Source: Pyrinomonadaceae bacterium
Lineage (GTDB): Bacteria; Acidobacteriota; Blastocatellia; Pyrinomonadales; Pyrinomonadaceae
Assembly (NCBI GenBank): GCA_026129865.1
Contig: JAHCHG010000008.1
Coordinates: 124,001-188,000 of the forward strand
Length of the DNA stretch: 64,000 nucleotides
Direction of reading: 5' to 3'
The stretch's first letter is position 1. Each line of letters opens with the position of its first letter. Positions 35,431-43,785 of this stretch are shown here, one piece after another. The position numbers and the translations under genes were made by a program. The notes beneath the pieces were generated by a model. The model did no database searches. It had not been told where the DNA came from and saw only the letters and a list, made by a program, of their open reading frames with translations.

Positions 35431-36033
35431 GTGAGAAAAGAAAAGCGAATCGACATCAAATTTTCCGCGAAGAAGCTGGAAACGTCCGACGCCGCGCTGG
35501 TCAAAAAATGCAGGCGCGGCGATGAAATTTCATGGAACGCGCTGGTCGACCGTTACCAGCGTTTGATCTTTGCCGTGCCGCGCCGAGCCGGATTGTCCGA
35601 AGCCCAGTCGGCGGACATTTTGCAGGAAGTGTTCTTGACGCTGTTTGAAAAATTGGACGAAATAGAACGACCGGAAAAGATCCGCTCGTGGCTTGTAACG
35701 ACCGCAAAATTTAAAACCTGGAGCGCAGTCCGATCGGAAAAAGGGTTCTATTCGGCGCAAACCGAGGAAGAAATGGAGTTTGAAATGGCTAGTCTGAAAG
35801 ACGAAGCGCCGCTTGCTGAAGAAAAATTGATCGAACTCGAACAACAGCATCAAATAAGAACAGCACTCAAAGAACTGGAAGAACGCTGTCAAAAGATCCT
35901 TTCGATGATCTACCTGACAGAACCCTCGGCAAGCTATGCCGAGGTCGCCGAAGCGATCGGGGTCGGTTCGACCAGTATCAGTCCGCTGCGCGCCAGGTGT
36001 TTGAAGAAGCTTGAAAAGATTCTTACGTCGTAA
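35431..36033 (+). CDS. ECF-like sigma-70 family RNA polymerase sigma factor
   Basis: This 200-residue protein starts at a GTG four bases after the flavoprotein gene. Region 2 lies at about residues 22-100 (LVKKCRRGDEISWNALVDRYQRLIF, with the core-binding DILQEVFLTLFEKLD). Region 4 lies at about 145-195, with a helix-turn-helix (SASYAEVAEAIGVGSTSISPLRARCLKKL). There is no region 3 and no fused anti-sigma domain. The next three genes run in the same direction at 70-100 base spacing: a small unknown, a TPR-CHAT protein and a subtilase. It probably controls them. Confidence 0.87.
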   Translation: MRKEKRIDIKFSAKKLETSDAALVKKCRRGDEISWNALVDRYQRLIFAVPRRAGLSEAQSADILQEVFLTLFEKLDEIERPEKIRSWLVTTAKFKTWSAVRSEKGFYSAQTEEEMEFEMASLKDEAPLAEEKLIELEQQHQIRTALKELEERCQKILSMIYLTEPSASYAEVAEAIGVGSTSISPLRARCLKKLEKILTS

Positions 36034-36103
36034 CAAGCAAAAAAATAAACATCTGTCTTTATTCGGAAAAAAGCCGCACTGTAAGATGTGAGGAAACGCG
36101 ACG

Positions 36104-36592
36104 ATGAGTTTGATGAAGAAAAATAACCAAAACGCGGTCGAACGAATAATCAATCTGATGCAGGCGGATGATTCCGTAGACGCGCCGAATGATGCGATCC
36201 TTTGGTCGAAGAATATTTTCAAAACACGTGCGGTCGGAGAAAATCGATCGATGGTTGAGACAATAAAAGCTGTCTTAAAGATCGATCTGATGCCGGGCAA
36301 ACCGGCATTCGGGGAACGTTCCGGTTCTTCCGGCGCGGCGCGGCAGATGCTTTTTGACGCAGGCGACAGCTCGATCGATCTGCGGATAAAGCCGACCGGG
36401 AAAGGCTTCGAGCTCCGCGGACAGATCCTCGGAGACGGATTTGCGAACGCGAAAGTGTTCCTTGGTGAATTTGAAACAATATCGAACGATCAAAGCGAGT
36501 TTCGCGTGGAAAACGTTCCGTCCGGAAAATATAACTTGATCATAAAGGGCGACCGAACCGTAGAGATCAGCGGTTTGCTGCTTAAAACATAA
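36104..36592 (+). CDS. small cytoplasmic protein with beta-sandwich (carboxypeptidase-regulatory-like) C-terminus
   Basis: The protein has 162 residues, no signal peptide and no membrane helix. Residues 1-60 are helical and charged (AVERIINLMQADD). Residues about 90-162 look like a small beta-sandwich of the carboxypeptidase-regulatory/transthyretin kind (FELRGQILGDGFANAKVFLG, then FRVENVPSGKYNLII). It sits between the sigma factor and the TPR-CHAT gene. By position it could be an anti-sigma or adaptor protein, but it lacks a recognisable anti-sigma zinc motif. I cannot assign a function. Confidence 0.65.
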   Translation: MSLMKKNNQNAVERIINLMQADDSVDAPNDAILWSKNIFKTRAVGENRSMVETIKAVLKIDLMPGKPAFGERSGSSGAARQMLFDAGDSSIDLRIKPTGKGFELRGQILGDGFANAKVFLGEFETISNDQSEFRVENVPSGKYNLIIKGDRTVEISGLLLKT

Positions 36593-36691
36593 GAAAAAAA
36601 CCGAATTTCCAAAAAGTTGATCGGCAAACGAACGCGGCGAAAGAATGTTAAGGCTTTTCGGCGCGTTTGTTATTTATTAGAATATCCGCAA

Positions 36692-39499
36692 ATGAACCGC
36701 CGCCGCCTCGCTAAAAAGCTTATCGAATCCGACCGCGCGTCCGACCGCGACAAACTGCTTCGCACAAACGCCTCGATTGCCGATGAAAAGCTCGCTATTT
36801 TACTAAAGGATCATTGCTATCAAACCTGGACGAGCCGTCCGAAAGAAGCGCAAAACGCTGCAAAAGCGTCGCGTTCTCTTTTGAAATTCAATCCTGCGCC
36901 GCTAGTTCGCGCTTTCGATTTTTGGATCAGAGGAATTGCCGATCTCACCCGCGGACGGCTTGAATCGACGATCAAAAATCTCGATCTTGCCGGTCGGGAA
37001 TTTCTAAACGCGGAAAAGGAACATGAAGCCGCGAACACGCAGGTCGCAAAGATTTATGCGCTCGCAATGTTAGGAAAATACGATCAAGCGATCGACTGCG
37101 GCGAAAATTCGCTCAAGATATTTAAGGATCTTGGCGATGAGCTTGCCGCAGGAAAGGTGGAAAAAAATCTCGGCAATCTCGCCGCCCGCCGCGGCGATGA
37201 GCTGCGGGCGGTCGATCATTATTTGTCCGCAAGAGAAAGATTCCTGAAACTTCGCGATCGGGAAGAATTGACGATGGCGGAAAACAGCCTCGCAAATTCC
37301 TACGCCGAGTTGAACGAATTTTTAACCGCTGAAAAGTTCTATTCCGATGCTTTGAAACGAGCGCGGCAGGATAACATGTCGGTAACGGAAGCCGAGATCG
37401 AAGCCAGTTTGGGAAATTTGGCGTTGTTTCGCGGCAAGCTGGATCAGGCGCTCAGCTATTTAGAATCTTCGCGCCGTAAATACGACAAGCTTGAAATGCC
37501 GCATCAAACGGCGATCGCCGAACTTGAGATCGCGGATATTTATCTAGAGTTAAATCTTGTTAACGAGGCGCTTGAGATCTACAGATCCGTTGTTCCCGAG
37601 CTCTGCAAATTGAAAATGCGGGCTGAAGAAGCGCGTGCGAGGACAAATTTCGGGAAATCTTTGATCGCGATCGAAGATTCGAAAAATGCCCGTCGACAGC
37701 TTCGGCGATCCGTCCGGTTGTACCGAGCGGAAAACAACATTGCCGGCGCGGCATCGGCGACCTTTGCGCAAGCTTCGCTGGAACTTTCTTCGGGGAAGTT
37801 TGAAAAAGCCCTGCGTGCAATTCGTTCGATCGACAAAGAAAACGATAATTTGACCGACGAAAGACTGAAACTGCGTTTGGATCTTCTGGAAGCGCAGGTT
37901 CTTTCAGCTTTGCGGCGCTTTGAGGAAGCGCGTAACTTGCTACGGGAAGTTATTGCCGCTGCAGAAAAGCACGAGCAGCATTCGGTTCTGCTTCGCGCAT
38001 TTACATTGACCGGAATGCTGGATCTTGAAGCGAACGATCTGACGGCGGCGTCGCAAAAATTTAAAAAGGCGATCTCGATCGTTGAAAAAATGCGTGCTCC
38101 GCTGCCCGCGGAGGAATTTCGGATGGCGTTTTTGTCCGATAAACTCGCGCCGTTCGAAAATCTTGCACGCGTTCTAATCGCTCAGAATAAATATGAAGAC
38201 GCGTTTCAAACTGTTGAAACGGCTAGGTCGCGATCGTTGTTTGAAAATCTGGATGAACTGCATGCCGATAAAGAATTCAGCGCTGATGAAAGCGCGCTTA
38301 ACGACGAACTGACAAAACTTCGCGAAGAATTGAACTGGTTTTACAGCCGTTATGACCGCGCATCGGGCGATGATGCAGGTAAATTGCTTGCCGAAGCCGC
38401 GAAACGCGAAACCGCGGTCGCGGCATTGAGCCGTCGAATCGAAAGCACGCATGTTCGGCGCGGGCGCGGCGGACAAACGGCTGGATTTTCATTAAAAAAA
38501 CTCAAACAGCAGTTGGGAAACGACAAAACGCTGGTCGAATTTTGCATTTTTGACGGCAAGATCTGTGCATTCCTTGTGTCGTCGACGGGCGTGAAATTTG
38601 TCGAAGACCTGTCGCCGGAGTCTGCGGTCGGACCGATTCTTGAAGATCTTAGGTTTCAATTCGGCGCGCTTCGTTTTGGAACGGCAGCGGTCGCGAAATT
38701 TCTTCCCGAACTGAAAAAAAGAGCCGATAAATATTTGGAATTACTTCACCAAAAGTTGATCGCACCGCTCGGGAAACTGAACGGAAGTAATAAATTGATC
38801 ATCGTTCCGGCAGGCGTGCTGCATTATGTGCCTTTTCACGCGCTTCGTTCGGACGGCAGATATCTGATCGAAGATCTGGAAATAAATTACGCGCCGAGCG
38901 CAGGCGTGTGGCAGAAACTGGATTCGAAAAGCTCTGCAAAAACCTCGAACGCGCTTTTACTGGGATTTGCGGATGACGATATTCCGCTTGTCGAAGCCGA
39001 AGTGCGGTCGCTCGAAGATCAATTTGCAAAATCAAAGGTATTGTTCGGGGAAACGGCGACATTTGAAAATTTTCAGCGCTGGTCTCCGCATTTCGATATA
39101 ATTCACGTAGCGTGCCACGGGCAATTTCGAGCTGATAATCCGCTTTTTTCCAGTCTTCATCTCGCTGACGGATATATCACCGTCCGGGATGTTTGTGCAG
39201 CGGACATTCGCGCAGATCTCGTGACCTTAAGCGCCTGCGAAACAGGTTTAAGTTCGGTTTTTTCCGGCGAAGAAATACTCGGACTCGCCCGCGGTTTTAT
39301 TTCTGCCGGGGCGAGTTCGCTCGTGTTGAGTCTGTGGGCGGTGAACGACGAAATGACCGCTGCGCTGATGAAGGAGTTTTACACTTGTCTGCAACGCGGC
39401 GCTTCCGTACCTGCATCTTTAAGACACGCGCAGAAAAATTTCATTGATAAAGAAGTCCATCCATATTTCTGGGCACCGTTTTCAGCGGTCGGAAGATGA
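36692..39499 (+). CDS. TPR-CHAT protein (caspase-like cysteine peptidase with tetratricopeptide repeats)
   Basis: The ATG at 36692 gives 935 residues; the upstream frame is basic and non-homologous. Residues about 60-560 are about ten TPR-like helical hairpins (AKIYALAMLGKYDQAIDCGENS, ASLGNLALFRGKLDQALSYL). A coiled segment follows. Residues about 650-935 are a CHAT domain of the caspase/separase clan. The catalytic pair is visible: His809 in HVACHGQF and Cys849 in TLSACETGLSS, with GFISAGASSLVLSLW after it. In other bacteria TPR-CHAT proteases are activated by a partner and cut a specific target. No CRISPR or gasdermin gene lies nearby. The adjacent subtilase is the natural candidate partner. 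Confidence 0.9.
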   Translation: MNRRRLAKKLIESDRASDRDKLLRTNASIADEKLAILLKDHCYQTWTSRPKEAQNAAKASRSLLKFNPAPLVRAFDFWIRGIADLTRGRLESTIKNLDLAGREFLNAEKEHEAANTQVAKIYALAMLGKYDQAIDCGENSLKIFKDLGDELAAGKVEKNLGNLAARRGDELRAVDHYLSARERFLKLRDREELTMAENSLANSYAELNEFLTAEKFYSDALKRARQDNMSVTEAEIEASLGNLALFRGKLDQALSYLESSRRKYDKLEMPHQTAIAELEIADIYLELNLVNEALEIYRSVVPELCKLKMRAEEARARTNFGKSLIAIEDSKNARRQLRRSVRLYRAENNIAGAASATFAQASLELSSGKFEKALRAIRSIDKENDNLTDERLKLRLDLLEAQVLSALRRFEEARNLLREVIAAAEKHEQHSVLLRAFTLTGMLDLEANDLTAASQKFKKAISIVEKMRAPLPAEEFRMAFLSDKLAPFENLARVLIAQNKYEDAFQTVETARSRSLFENLDELHADKEFSADESALNDELTKLREELNWFYSRYDRASGDDAGKLLAEAAKRETAVAALSRRIESTHVRRGRGGQTAGFSLKKLKQQLGNDKTLVEFCIFDGKICAFLVSSTGVKFVEDLSPESAVGPILEDLRFQFGALRFGTAAVAKFLPELKKRADKYLELLHQKLIAPLGKLNGSNKLIIVPAGVLHYVPFHALRSDGRYLIEDLEINYAPSAGVWQKLDSKSSAKTSNALLLGFADDDIPLVEAEVRSLEDQFAKSKVLFGETATFENFQRWSPHFDIIHVACHGQFRADNPLFSSLHLADGYITVRDVCAADIRADLVTLSACETGLSSVFSGEEILGLARGFISAGASSLVLSLWAVNDEMTAALMKEFYTCLQRGASVPASLRHAQKNFIDKEVHPYFWAPFSAVGR

Positions 39500-39590
39500 A
39501 TTATTTTTTTGAAGTTGTCTTTTCTTCAAAATTATCCGCACTGTGCAAACGGGAACAAAGTTTTAAAAGACTCGCACGGACCAGATCAAG

Positions 39591-40997
39591 ATGAGAAGTT
39601 TAATCAGAAAAATAACTTTTACCGCGGCTATGATACTGGCGGTGTTTTGCGTCTTTGGCGAGGCACAGGTCGCCGGTCCTCCGGTTTGCGAAGCGGTTCC
39701 GGGACAGATATTCATCGATCTCGTTAATCAATCCGATCTGACGGCAGTTGCGTCGCAATACGGACTCGCACAAACGCCGATAGATTCGGTCGGAACTCCG
39801 CCGACGTACCGTATGCAGATCACAAACGGTCAAACGCCGTGTCAGGTCGCCGACGCCATGGCTGGCGATGCGCGCATTTTGCAGCGCGATGTAAACCGCA
39901 AGCTGAAGATGGTCGAAAAACAGGACGAGCCGTGGACGATCGGTCGTTCATGGTCGATCGGACGTTCGTGGTCGATCGGCGGCAGCGTGAAAGGTTTTAA
40001 TTCTCAATGGTTTCCGCATCGCATAGACCTCGATGCAGCACACGAAATTTCAAAAGGCGACGATATTATCATTGCGATCCTGGATACCGGGATCGATCTG
40101 AATCATCCGGCATTTGCGGGAAGGCTCGTTCCCGGCTGGGATTTTGTCGGGAACGACAACGACCCGAGCGAAGAAGGCGCGGTTTGGGCAAACGCTGCTT
40201 TCGGGCACGGAACACACGTTGCCGGAATCGCAGCGCTGACCGCACCGAACGCGAAAATAATGCCGATCAGAGTTTTAGATGCGGACGGCGTCGGCGATCT
40301 CTGGCGGTTAAAGGACGCGCTCATCTGGGCGGCAAATAACGGAGCAACGATCGCAAATTTGAGCCTTGGTTATCCTGAAAATTTCGATACCGGAAGCAAC
40401 ACATTTCTGCACGACCTATTTAACGGGTGCGACGATGTGGTGATTCCGGGTGAACAAGTTTTTCCCGAATTTAACGATAACCGTCTGCTGATAGTTGCCG
40501 GTGCAGGAAACGGAGGTCAGATCGGCGACGGTTCGGCAAGGATCTTTCCGGCGGCTGAACGCGGCGCGACCGCGGCAGACGATAACGGTATTGATGACAA
40601 CTTAATCAGCGTCGGTGCAAGCACACGATATGACAATCTTGCTTCCTTTTCGACGATGGCGCATGTCGTTAACCGGCGCGCCGACCGTTGGGTAAGAACC
40701 GTCGCGCCGGGCGAAGAGATCGTAAGTGCAATTCCCGGCGGACGTTATGGAATGTGGTCGGGAACGTCAATGTCTGCTCCGATCGTTTCCGGGATCGCCG
40801 CGCTTGTCAAAAAACGGTTTCCTTTGCTGACGCTGGAAGAGATCGTCGACCGAATTGAAGAAAGCGGTTACGAGTGGGATTGCACCGTCCAATCGCGCGG
40901 AACGAGAATGGAAACCGCACGCGTTAATGCGGCGTGCGCACTCGCTCCGGACTATAATGTTTGCGTCCCGCCGCCCCGGCGCAGCTGCCCGGAATAA
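39591..40997 (+). CDS. secreted subtilisin-like serine protease (S8 family)
   Basis: The 468-residue protein has a signal peptide (IRKITFTAAMILAVFCVFGEAQ, positions 5-26). A short prodomain-like region lies at about residues 30-110. The S8 catalytic domain has Asp165 in AILDTGIDLNHP, His206 in GHGTHVAGIA and Ser393 in GTSMSAPIVSGIAAL. Between prodomain and catalytic domain lies a threefold WSIGRS repeat. Cysteines near the C-terminus may form disulfides. It ends the sigma/CHAT cluster, 92 bases after the CHAT gene, and is followed by a terminator. It is exported, whereas the CHAT protein is cytoplasmic. Confidence 0.92.
   Translation: MRSLIRKITFTAAMILAVFCVFGEAQVAGPPVCEAVPGQIFIDLVNQSDLTAVASQYGLAQTPIDSVGTPPTYRMQITNGQTPCQVADAMAGDARILQRDVNRKLKMVEKQDEPWTIGRSWSIGRSWSIGGSVKGFNSQWFPHRIDLDAAHEISKGDDIIIAILDTGIDLNHPAFAGRLVPGWDFVGNDNDPSEEGAVWANAAFGHGTHVAGIAALTAPNAKIMPIRVLDADGVGDLWRLKDALIWAANNGATIANLSLGYPENFDTGSNTFLHDLFNGCDDVVIPGEQVFPEFNDNRLLIVAGAGNGGQIGDGSARIFPAAERGATAADDNGIDDNLISVGASTRYDNLASFSTMAHVVNRRADRWVRTVAPGEEIVSAIPGGRYGMWSGTSMSAPIVSGIAALVKKRFPLLTLEEIVDRIEESGYEWDCTVQSRGTRMETARVNAACALAPDYNVCVPPPRRSCPE
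39933..39986 (+). repeat. threefold 18-bp coding repeat (WSIGRS) in the subtilase linker
   Basis: Three 18-base units encode WTIGRS, WSIGRS and WSIGGS in a row, at the junction of prodomain and catalytic domain (residues about 115-132). The units differ by several bases, so the motif appears maintained at protein level. Confidence 0.8.
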
Positions 40998-41019
40998 ATT
41001 CTGCTCGAGTCCTTTTATG

Positions 41020-41046
41020 AGACCGGAGAAGTTTGCCGGTCTTTTT
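41020..41046 (+). terminator. intrinsic terminator after the subtilase gene
   Basis: AGACCGG (41020-41026) pairs with CCGGTCT (41036-41042) around a 9-base loop, followed by a T-run through 41046. It closes the sigma/CHAT/subtilase transcription unit. Confidence 0.85.
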
Positions 41047-41179
41047 CAATTTTAAATTTCCGGTTCAATCGTCTTTTTATGCCCGGTTTGCGCACTGTGT
41101 ATCTGAACAGCCGTAATTTGGAGCGATTTCAGAGAAACGGAAGACTAAAACGCTTATAGCAAGCATGGGAGTAAATGTT

Positions 41180-43099
41180 ATGAAACAACAAAAGAAATTA
41201 AAACGGAGCAGATTAGTAAATCTGGCGATAGTTCTATTCGCCATAGGATTTTTATCGATTCTTCCTGTTTCGATGGTTATTCAAGCCAGCGAGATCGGAA
41301 AAGACAGCGGCGAAACATCAAACGGCGTAGGCGGCACACCGACACCGACAGCTTCGCCGACAGCGAGCCCGACCGGCAGTCCGAGTCCGTCGCCATCGGC
41401 AAGTCCGACCGGAAGTCCGAGCCCGAGCCCGTCTCCGACCGGCAGTCCGAGCCCGAGCCCGTCTCCGACCGGCAGTCCGAGTCCGAGCCCGTCTCCGACC
41501 GGAAGTCCGAGCCCGAGCCCGAGTCCTAGTCCTTCGCCATCACCTGGCGGCGGCGGAAACATCTTTGCCGCGCTGACCGGACCGACGATAAACGGAATCA
41601 TGCCGCGCGGATACGCGGAATACGAAATTCACAGCAGCCGCACGGAGATCGAGTCGCGAATAAGCCAGGTAAATCTTCCTTCCGGAACGAACCTGGCGGC
41701 GTTTATCAACAATGTACAGGTTGGCGTGCTAAACCTTGAGAGCGACGGGGAAGGAAGGCTTCGCCTGCGCAGCGACCGGGGCGACAACGTTCCCGTCATT
41801 ACAGGCGGCGAGTTATTCGAACTAAAACATAACGGCAATGTGGTGCTTTCCGGCAGATTCATTTCAGGAAATCCGAGCCCGACGCCGACTCCTTCGGGAA
41901 GTCCGAGTCCGAGTCCCAGCCCGACCCCGAGTCAAAGCCGGTATTTTGAGTCGCATCTGACCGGCGCGGTTTCCGGCGCGCGCGGCGAGGTAAAGGTGTT
42001 TATAAATGAAACCGAAACGGCTGCGCTGTTCACGGCGGAATTTCACAATCTTTCAAGCGCGCAGACATTTGCCCGGATCGATGCAAATCTCGGCGATGTT
42101 GTGCTTATACATAACTTCGGCGCGATCGGCGGAACTAACGGAAACCTGCCGAATGCGACGGTCGCATTGTCGCCCGCGCATATTCAGCAGCTAAGAGCCG
42201 GTTTATGGACCGCAACGATCGGAACCGTAAATAATCCGGGCGGCGAGGTGCTCGGTCGATTGAGCCAGCATTCGGATCTATCGGATTTTGACGGCGACGG
42301 AAGCAACGATTTCGCAGTTTTTCGACCGTCAACGGGAACCTGGTACGCGCAAAACAGTCAGGGGTTTTCCGCACAAGTTTTCGGCAGCGCGAACGATAAA
42401 GTCGTTTCGGCAGATTATGACGGCGACGGAAAGACCGACACGGCAATTTTCAGAGATTCCAACGGCAGCGGAGTTTGGCAGATCAGGCATAGTTCCGACG
42501 GCGGAATTACGTCAACCGCGTTCGGATTCGGAACTGACATTCCGGTTCGCGGCGATTTTGACGGAGACAGTTTGAACGACATTGCGGTATTCCGCCCGTC
42601 GACCGGTGTCTGGTATGTCAAAAAGAGCAACAACGCGGGCTTTTTGATCGTCCGTTTCGGGCTCAACGGCGATATACCGATTCCCGCCGATTTTGACGGC
42701 GACGGAAAGGTAGATATCGCAGTCTTCAGACCGAGCGACGGGAACTGGTATTGGCTCAACAGCAGCAACGGGCAATTTGTCGCGGCTCATTTTGGAGCCA
42801 ACGGCGATGTTCCGATCGGAGGCGATTTCGACGGCGACGGCAAAGCTGATATGAGCGTTTACCGACCGTCGACAGGCGTCTGGTACGCGTTTAGAAGTTC
42901 GGACAGCGGATACGACATCCGCAGCTTCGGACTTTCGGACGATGTTCCTGTGGCGGGAAATTACGATTCGGACGACATTACCGACATCGCTGTTTTCCGA
43001 CCGTCGACGGGAATCTGGTACATTTGGCGAAGTGTCGACAACACTTTTGAATATCGTCAGTTCGGCACCACCGGCGACATCCCGGCAATTTCCCGATAA
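41180..43099 (+). CDS. secreted CHRD-domain and FG-GAP-repeat protein with Pro/Ser linkers
   Basis: The ATG at 41180 was chosen because a GGGAG ribosome-binding site lies just upstream; an ATG five codons earlier overlaps that site. The protein has 639 residues. A signal or anchor helix (LVNLAIVLFAIGFLSILPVS) is followed by a long Pro/Ser/Thr linker, a first beta domain, a second short PSPSP linker, and a CHRD-type domain (RYFESHLTGAVSGARGEV to NNPGGEVLGRL). Six FG-GAP repeats close the protein. CHRD domains occur in chordin and many bacterial surface proteins. The repeats match those in the sugar dehydrogenase at 3653. It is probably a cell-surface or matrix protein. Confidence 0.82.
   Translation: MKQQKKLKRSRLVNLAIVLFAIGFLSILPVSMVIQASEIGKDSGETSNGVGGTPTPTASPTASPTGSPSPSPSASPTGSPSPSPSPTGSPSPSPSPTGSPSPSPSPTGSPSPSPSPSPSPSPGGGGNIFAALTGPTINGIMPRGYAEYEIHSSRTEIESRISQVNLPSGTNLAAFINNVQVGVLNLESDGEGRLRLRSDRGDNVPVITGGELFELKHNGNVVLSGRFISGNPSPTPTPSGSPSPSPSPTPSQSRYFESHLTGAVSGARGEVKVFINETETAALFTAEFHNLSSAQTFARIDANLGDVVLIHNFGAIGGTNGNLPNATVALSPAHIQQLRAGLWTATIGTVNNPGGEVLGRLSQHSDLSDFDGDGSNDFAVFRPSTGTWYAQNSQGFSAQVFGSANDKVVSADYDGDGKTDTAIFRDSNGSGVWQIRHSSDGGITSTAFGFGTDIPVRGDFDGDSLNDIAVFRPSTGVWYVKKSNNAGFLIVRFGLNGDIPIPADFDGDGKVDIAVFRPSDGNWYWLNSSNGQFVAAHFGANGDVPIGGDFDGDGKADMSVYRPSTGVWYAFRSSDSGYDIRSFGLSDDVPVAGNYDSDDITDIAVFRPSTGIWYIWRSVDNTFEYRQFGTTGDIPAISR
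41332..41550 (+). repeat. low-complexity Pro/Ser/Thr coding repeat with a 30-bp unit
   Basis: The stretch encodes TPTASPTASPTGSPSPSPS-type linker. From about 41409 a 30-base unit (10 residues, TGSPSPSPSP) recurs nearly identically. Such GC-rich tracts vary in length by slippage. It separates the export signal from the first folded domain. Confidence 0.85.
42284..43096 (+). repeat. six FG-GAP/VCBS-like coding repeats
   Basis: Six units of 43-47 residues begin DFDGDGSNDFAVFRPSTGTW and end at the stop codon. Consensus and period match the repeats at 3668-4477. The second unit carries a two-residue insertion. Confidence 0.9.
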
Positions 43100-43115
43100 A
43101 CGCTGCAAAAAAGTG

Positions 43116-43145
43116 CGAGGGCGAATCCAAAAAGATTCGCCCTCG
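43116..43145 (-). terminator. hairpin with a T-run on the minus strand
   Basis: CGAGGGCGAATC pairs perfectly with GATTCGCCCTCG around six bases. On the minus strand it is followed by CAC and six T residues, so it should stop transcription arriving from the DinB-like gene. It may also stop the plus-strand gene. Confidence 0.75.
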
Positions 43146-43208
43146 AACATGACAGATAAATTAATTTTTCCGCCCGGACAAGATTTGAGTCGCGTCCGGT
43201 CCGGATCG

Positions 43209-43248
43209 AAAACCCCGGAAGTAAAGCCCTCCTCGGCTCCGGGGTTTT
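43209..43248. terminator. bidirectional terminator-like hairpin next to the DinB stop codon
   Basis: AAAACCCCGGA (43209-43219) pairs perfectly with TCCGGGGTTTT (43238-43248), giving T-runs on both strands. It lies between convergent genes, and its last base is within the DinB-like stop codon. Confidence 0.75.
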
Positions 43249-43781
43249 CACATTTTCTCTAAAATTCTCTTGATCTGCGCGGTATGACGCGCCTCGTGTC
43301 CGCCGAGCAGGGCGAGCCATTCGTTCGCATTTAGCTGACCGAAAGCGGGATGCGGAAATGTAAACCCTTCGCAGCCGACGGATTCGAACAGCGGTCTGAG
43401 GTCGTTTAGTTCCTTCCTATTTGCATTGAGTTTTTCGATGGATTCGGACAATTTCGCCGCTCCGGTCGGAACGACCATTTCCGGCGCTTCTACTTTCTTG
43501 TCCGCAACACCGGCAACCTGCCGGAGAAATTCGTCGGAAATTCGCGCCTCGCCGTTACCTTTTACTCCGCGCTGCTGCGCTCCTCTAAGAAGCTTTGCGG
43601 CGATCTGCGTCATTCCATGTTCAACCATCGATAAATGCTCGACGATCTTGGCAACCGACCATTTCTCGCCGTCGGGCAGCGCCGTCGCCTGTTCTTCCGA
43701 AAGGTTTTCGATCGTGCTTTTCAAGTTTGCACGAATCTTTTCATTAGCCTGATAGATCTCTTCGATTGTTTGATATTTCAT
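43248..43781 (-). CDS. DinB-family protein
   Basis: This 177-residue four-helix-bundle protein is of the DinB/YfiT type. The metal-ligand histidines appear at family positions: KWSVAKIVEHLSMVEHGM near residue 45 and GGHEARHTAQIKRIL near the C-terminus. Many members are thiol-dependent transferases (bacillithiol or mycothiol S-transferase-like) or damage-induced proteins. The thiol cofactor of this organism is not known, so the reaction is open. It is transcribed toward the FG-GAP gene and separated from it by two hairpins. Confidence 0.85.
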   Translation of the reverse strand: MKYQTIEEIYQANEKIRANLKSTIENLSEEQATALPDGEKWSVAKIVEHLSMVEHGMTQIAAKLLRGAQQRGVKGNGEARISDEFLRQVAGVADKKVEAPEMVVPTGAAKLSESIEKLNANRKELNDLRPLFESVGCEGFTFPHPAFGQLNANEWLALLGGHEARHTAQIKRILEKM

Positions 43782-43785
43782 ATTT

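Noticed and set aside
41332-41550. Regular 30-base GC-rich repeats resembling a CRISPR array
   Set aside because: They are uninterrupted, have no variable spacers and encode a Pro/Ser/Thr linker in frame within a secreted protein. No cas genes are nearby.
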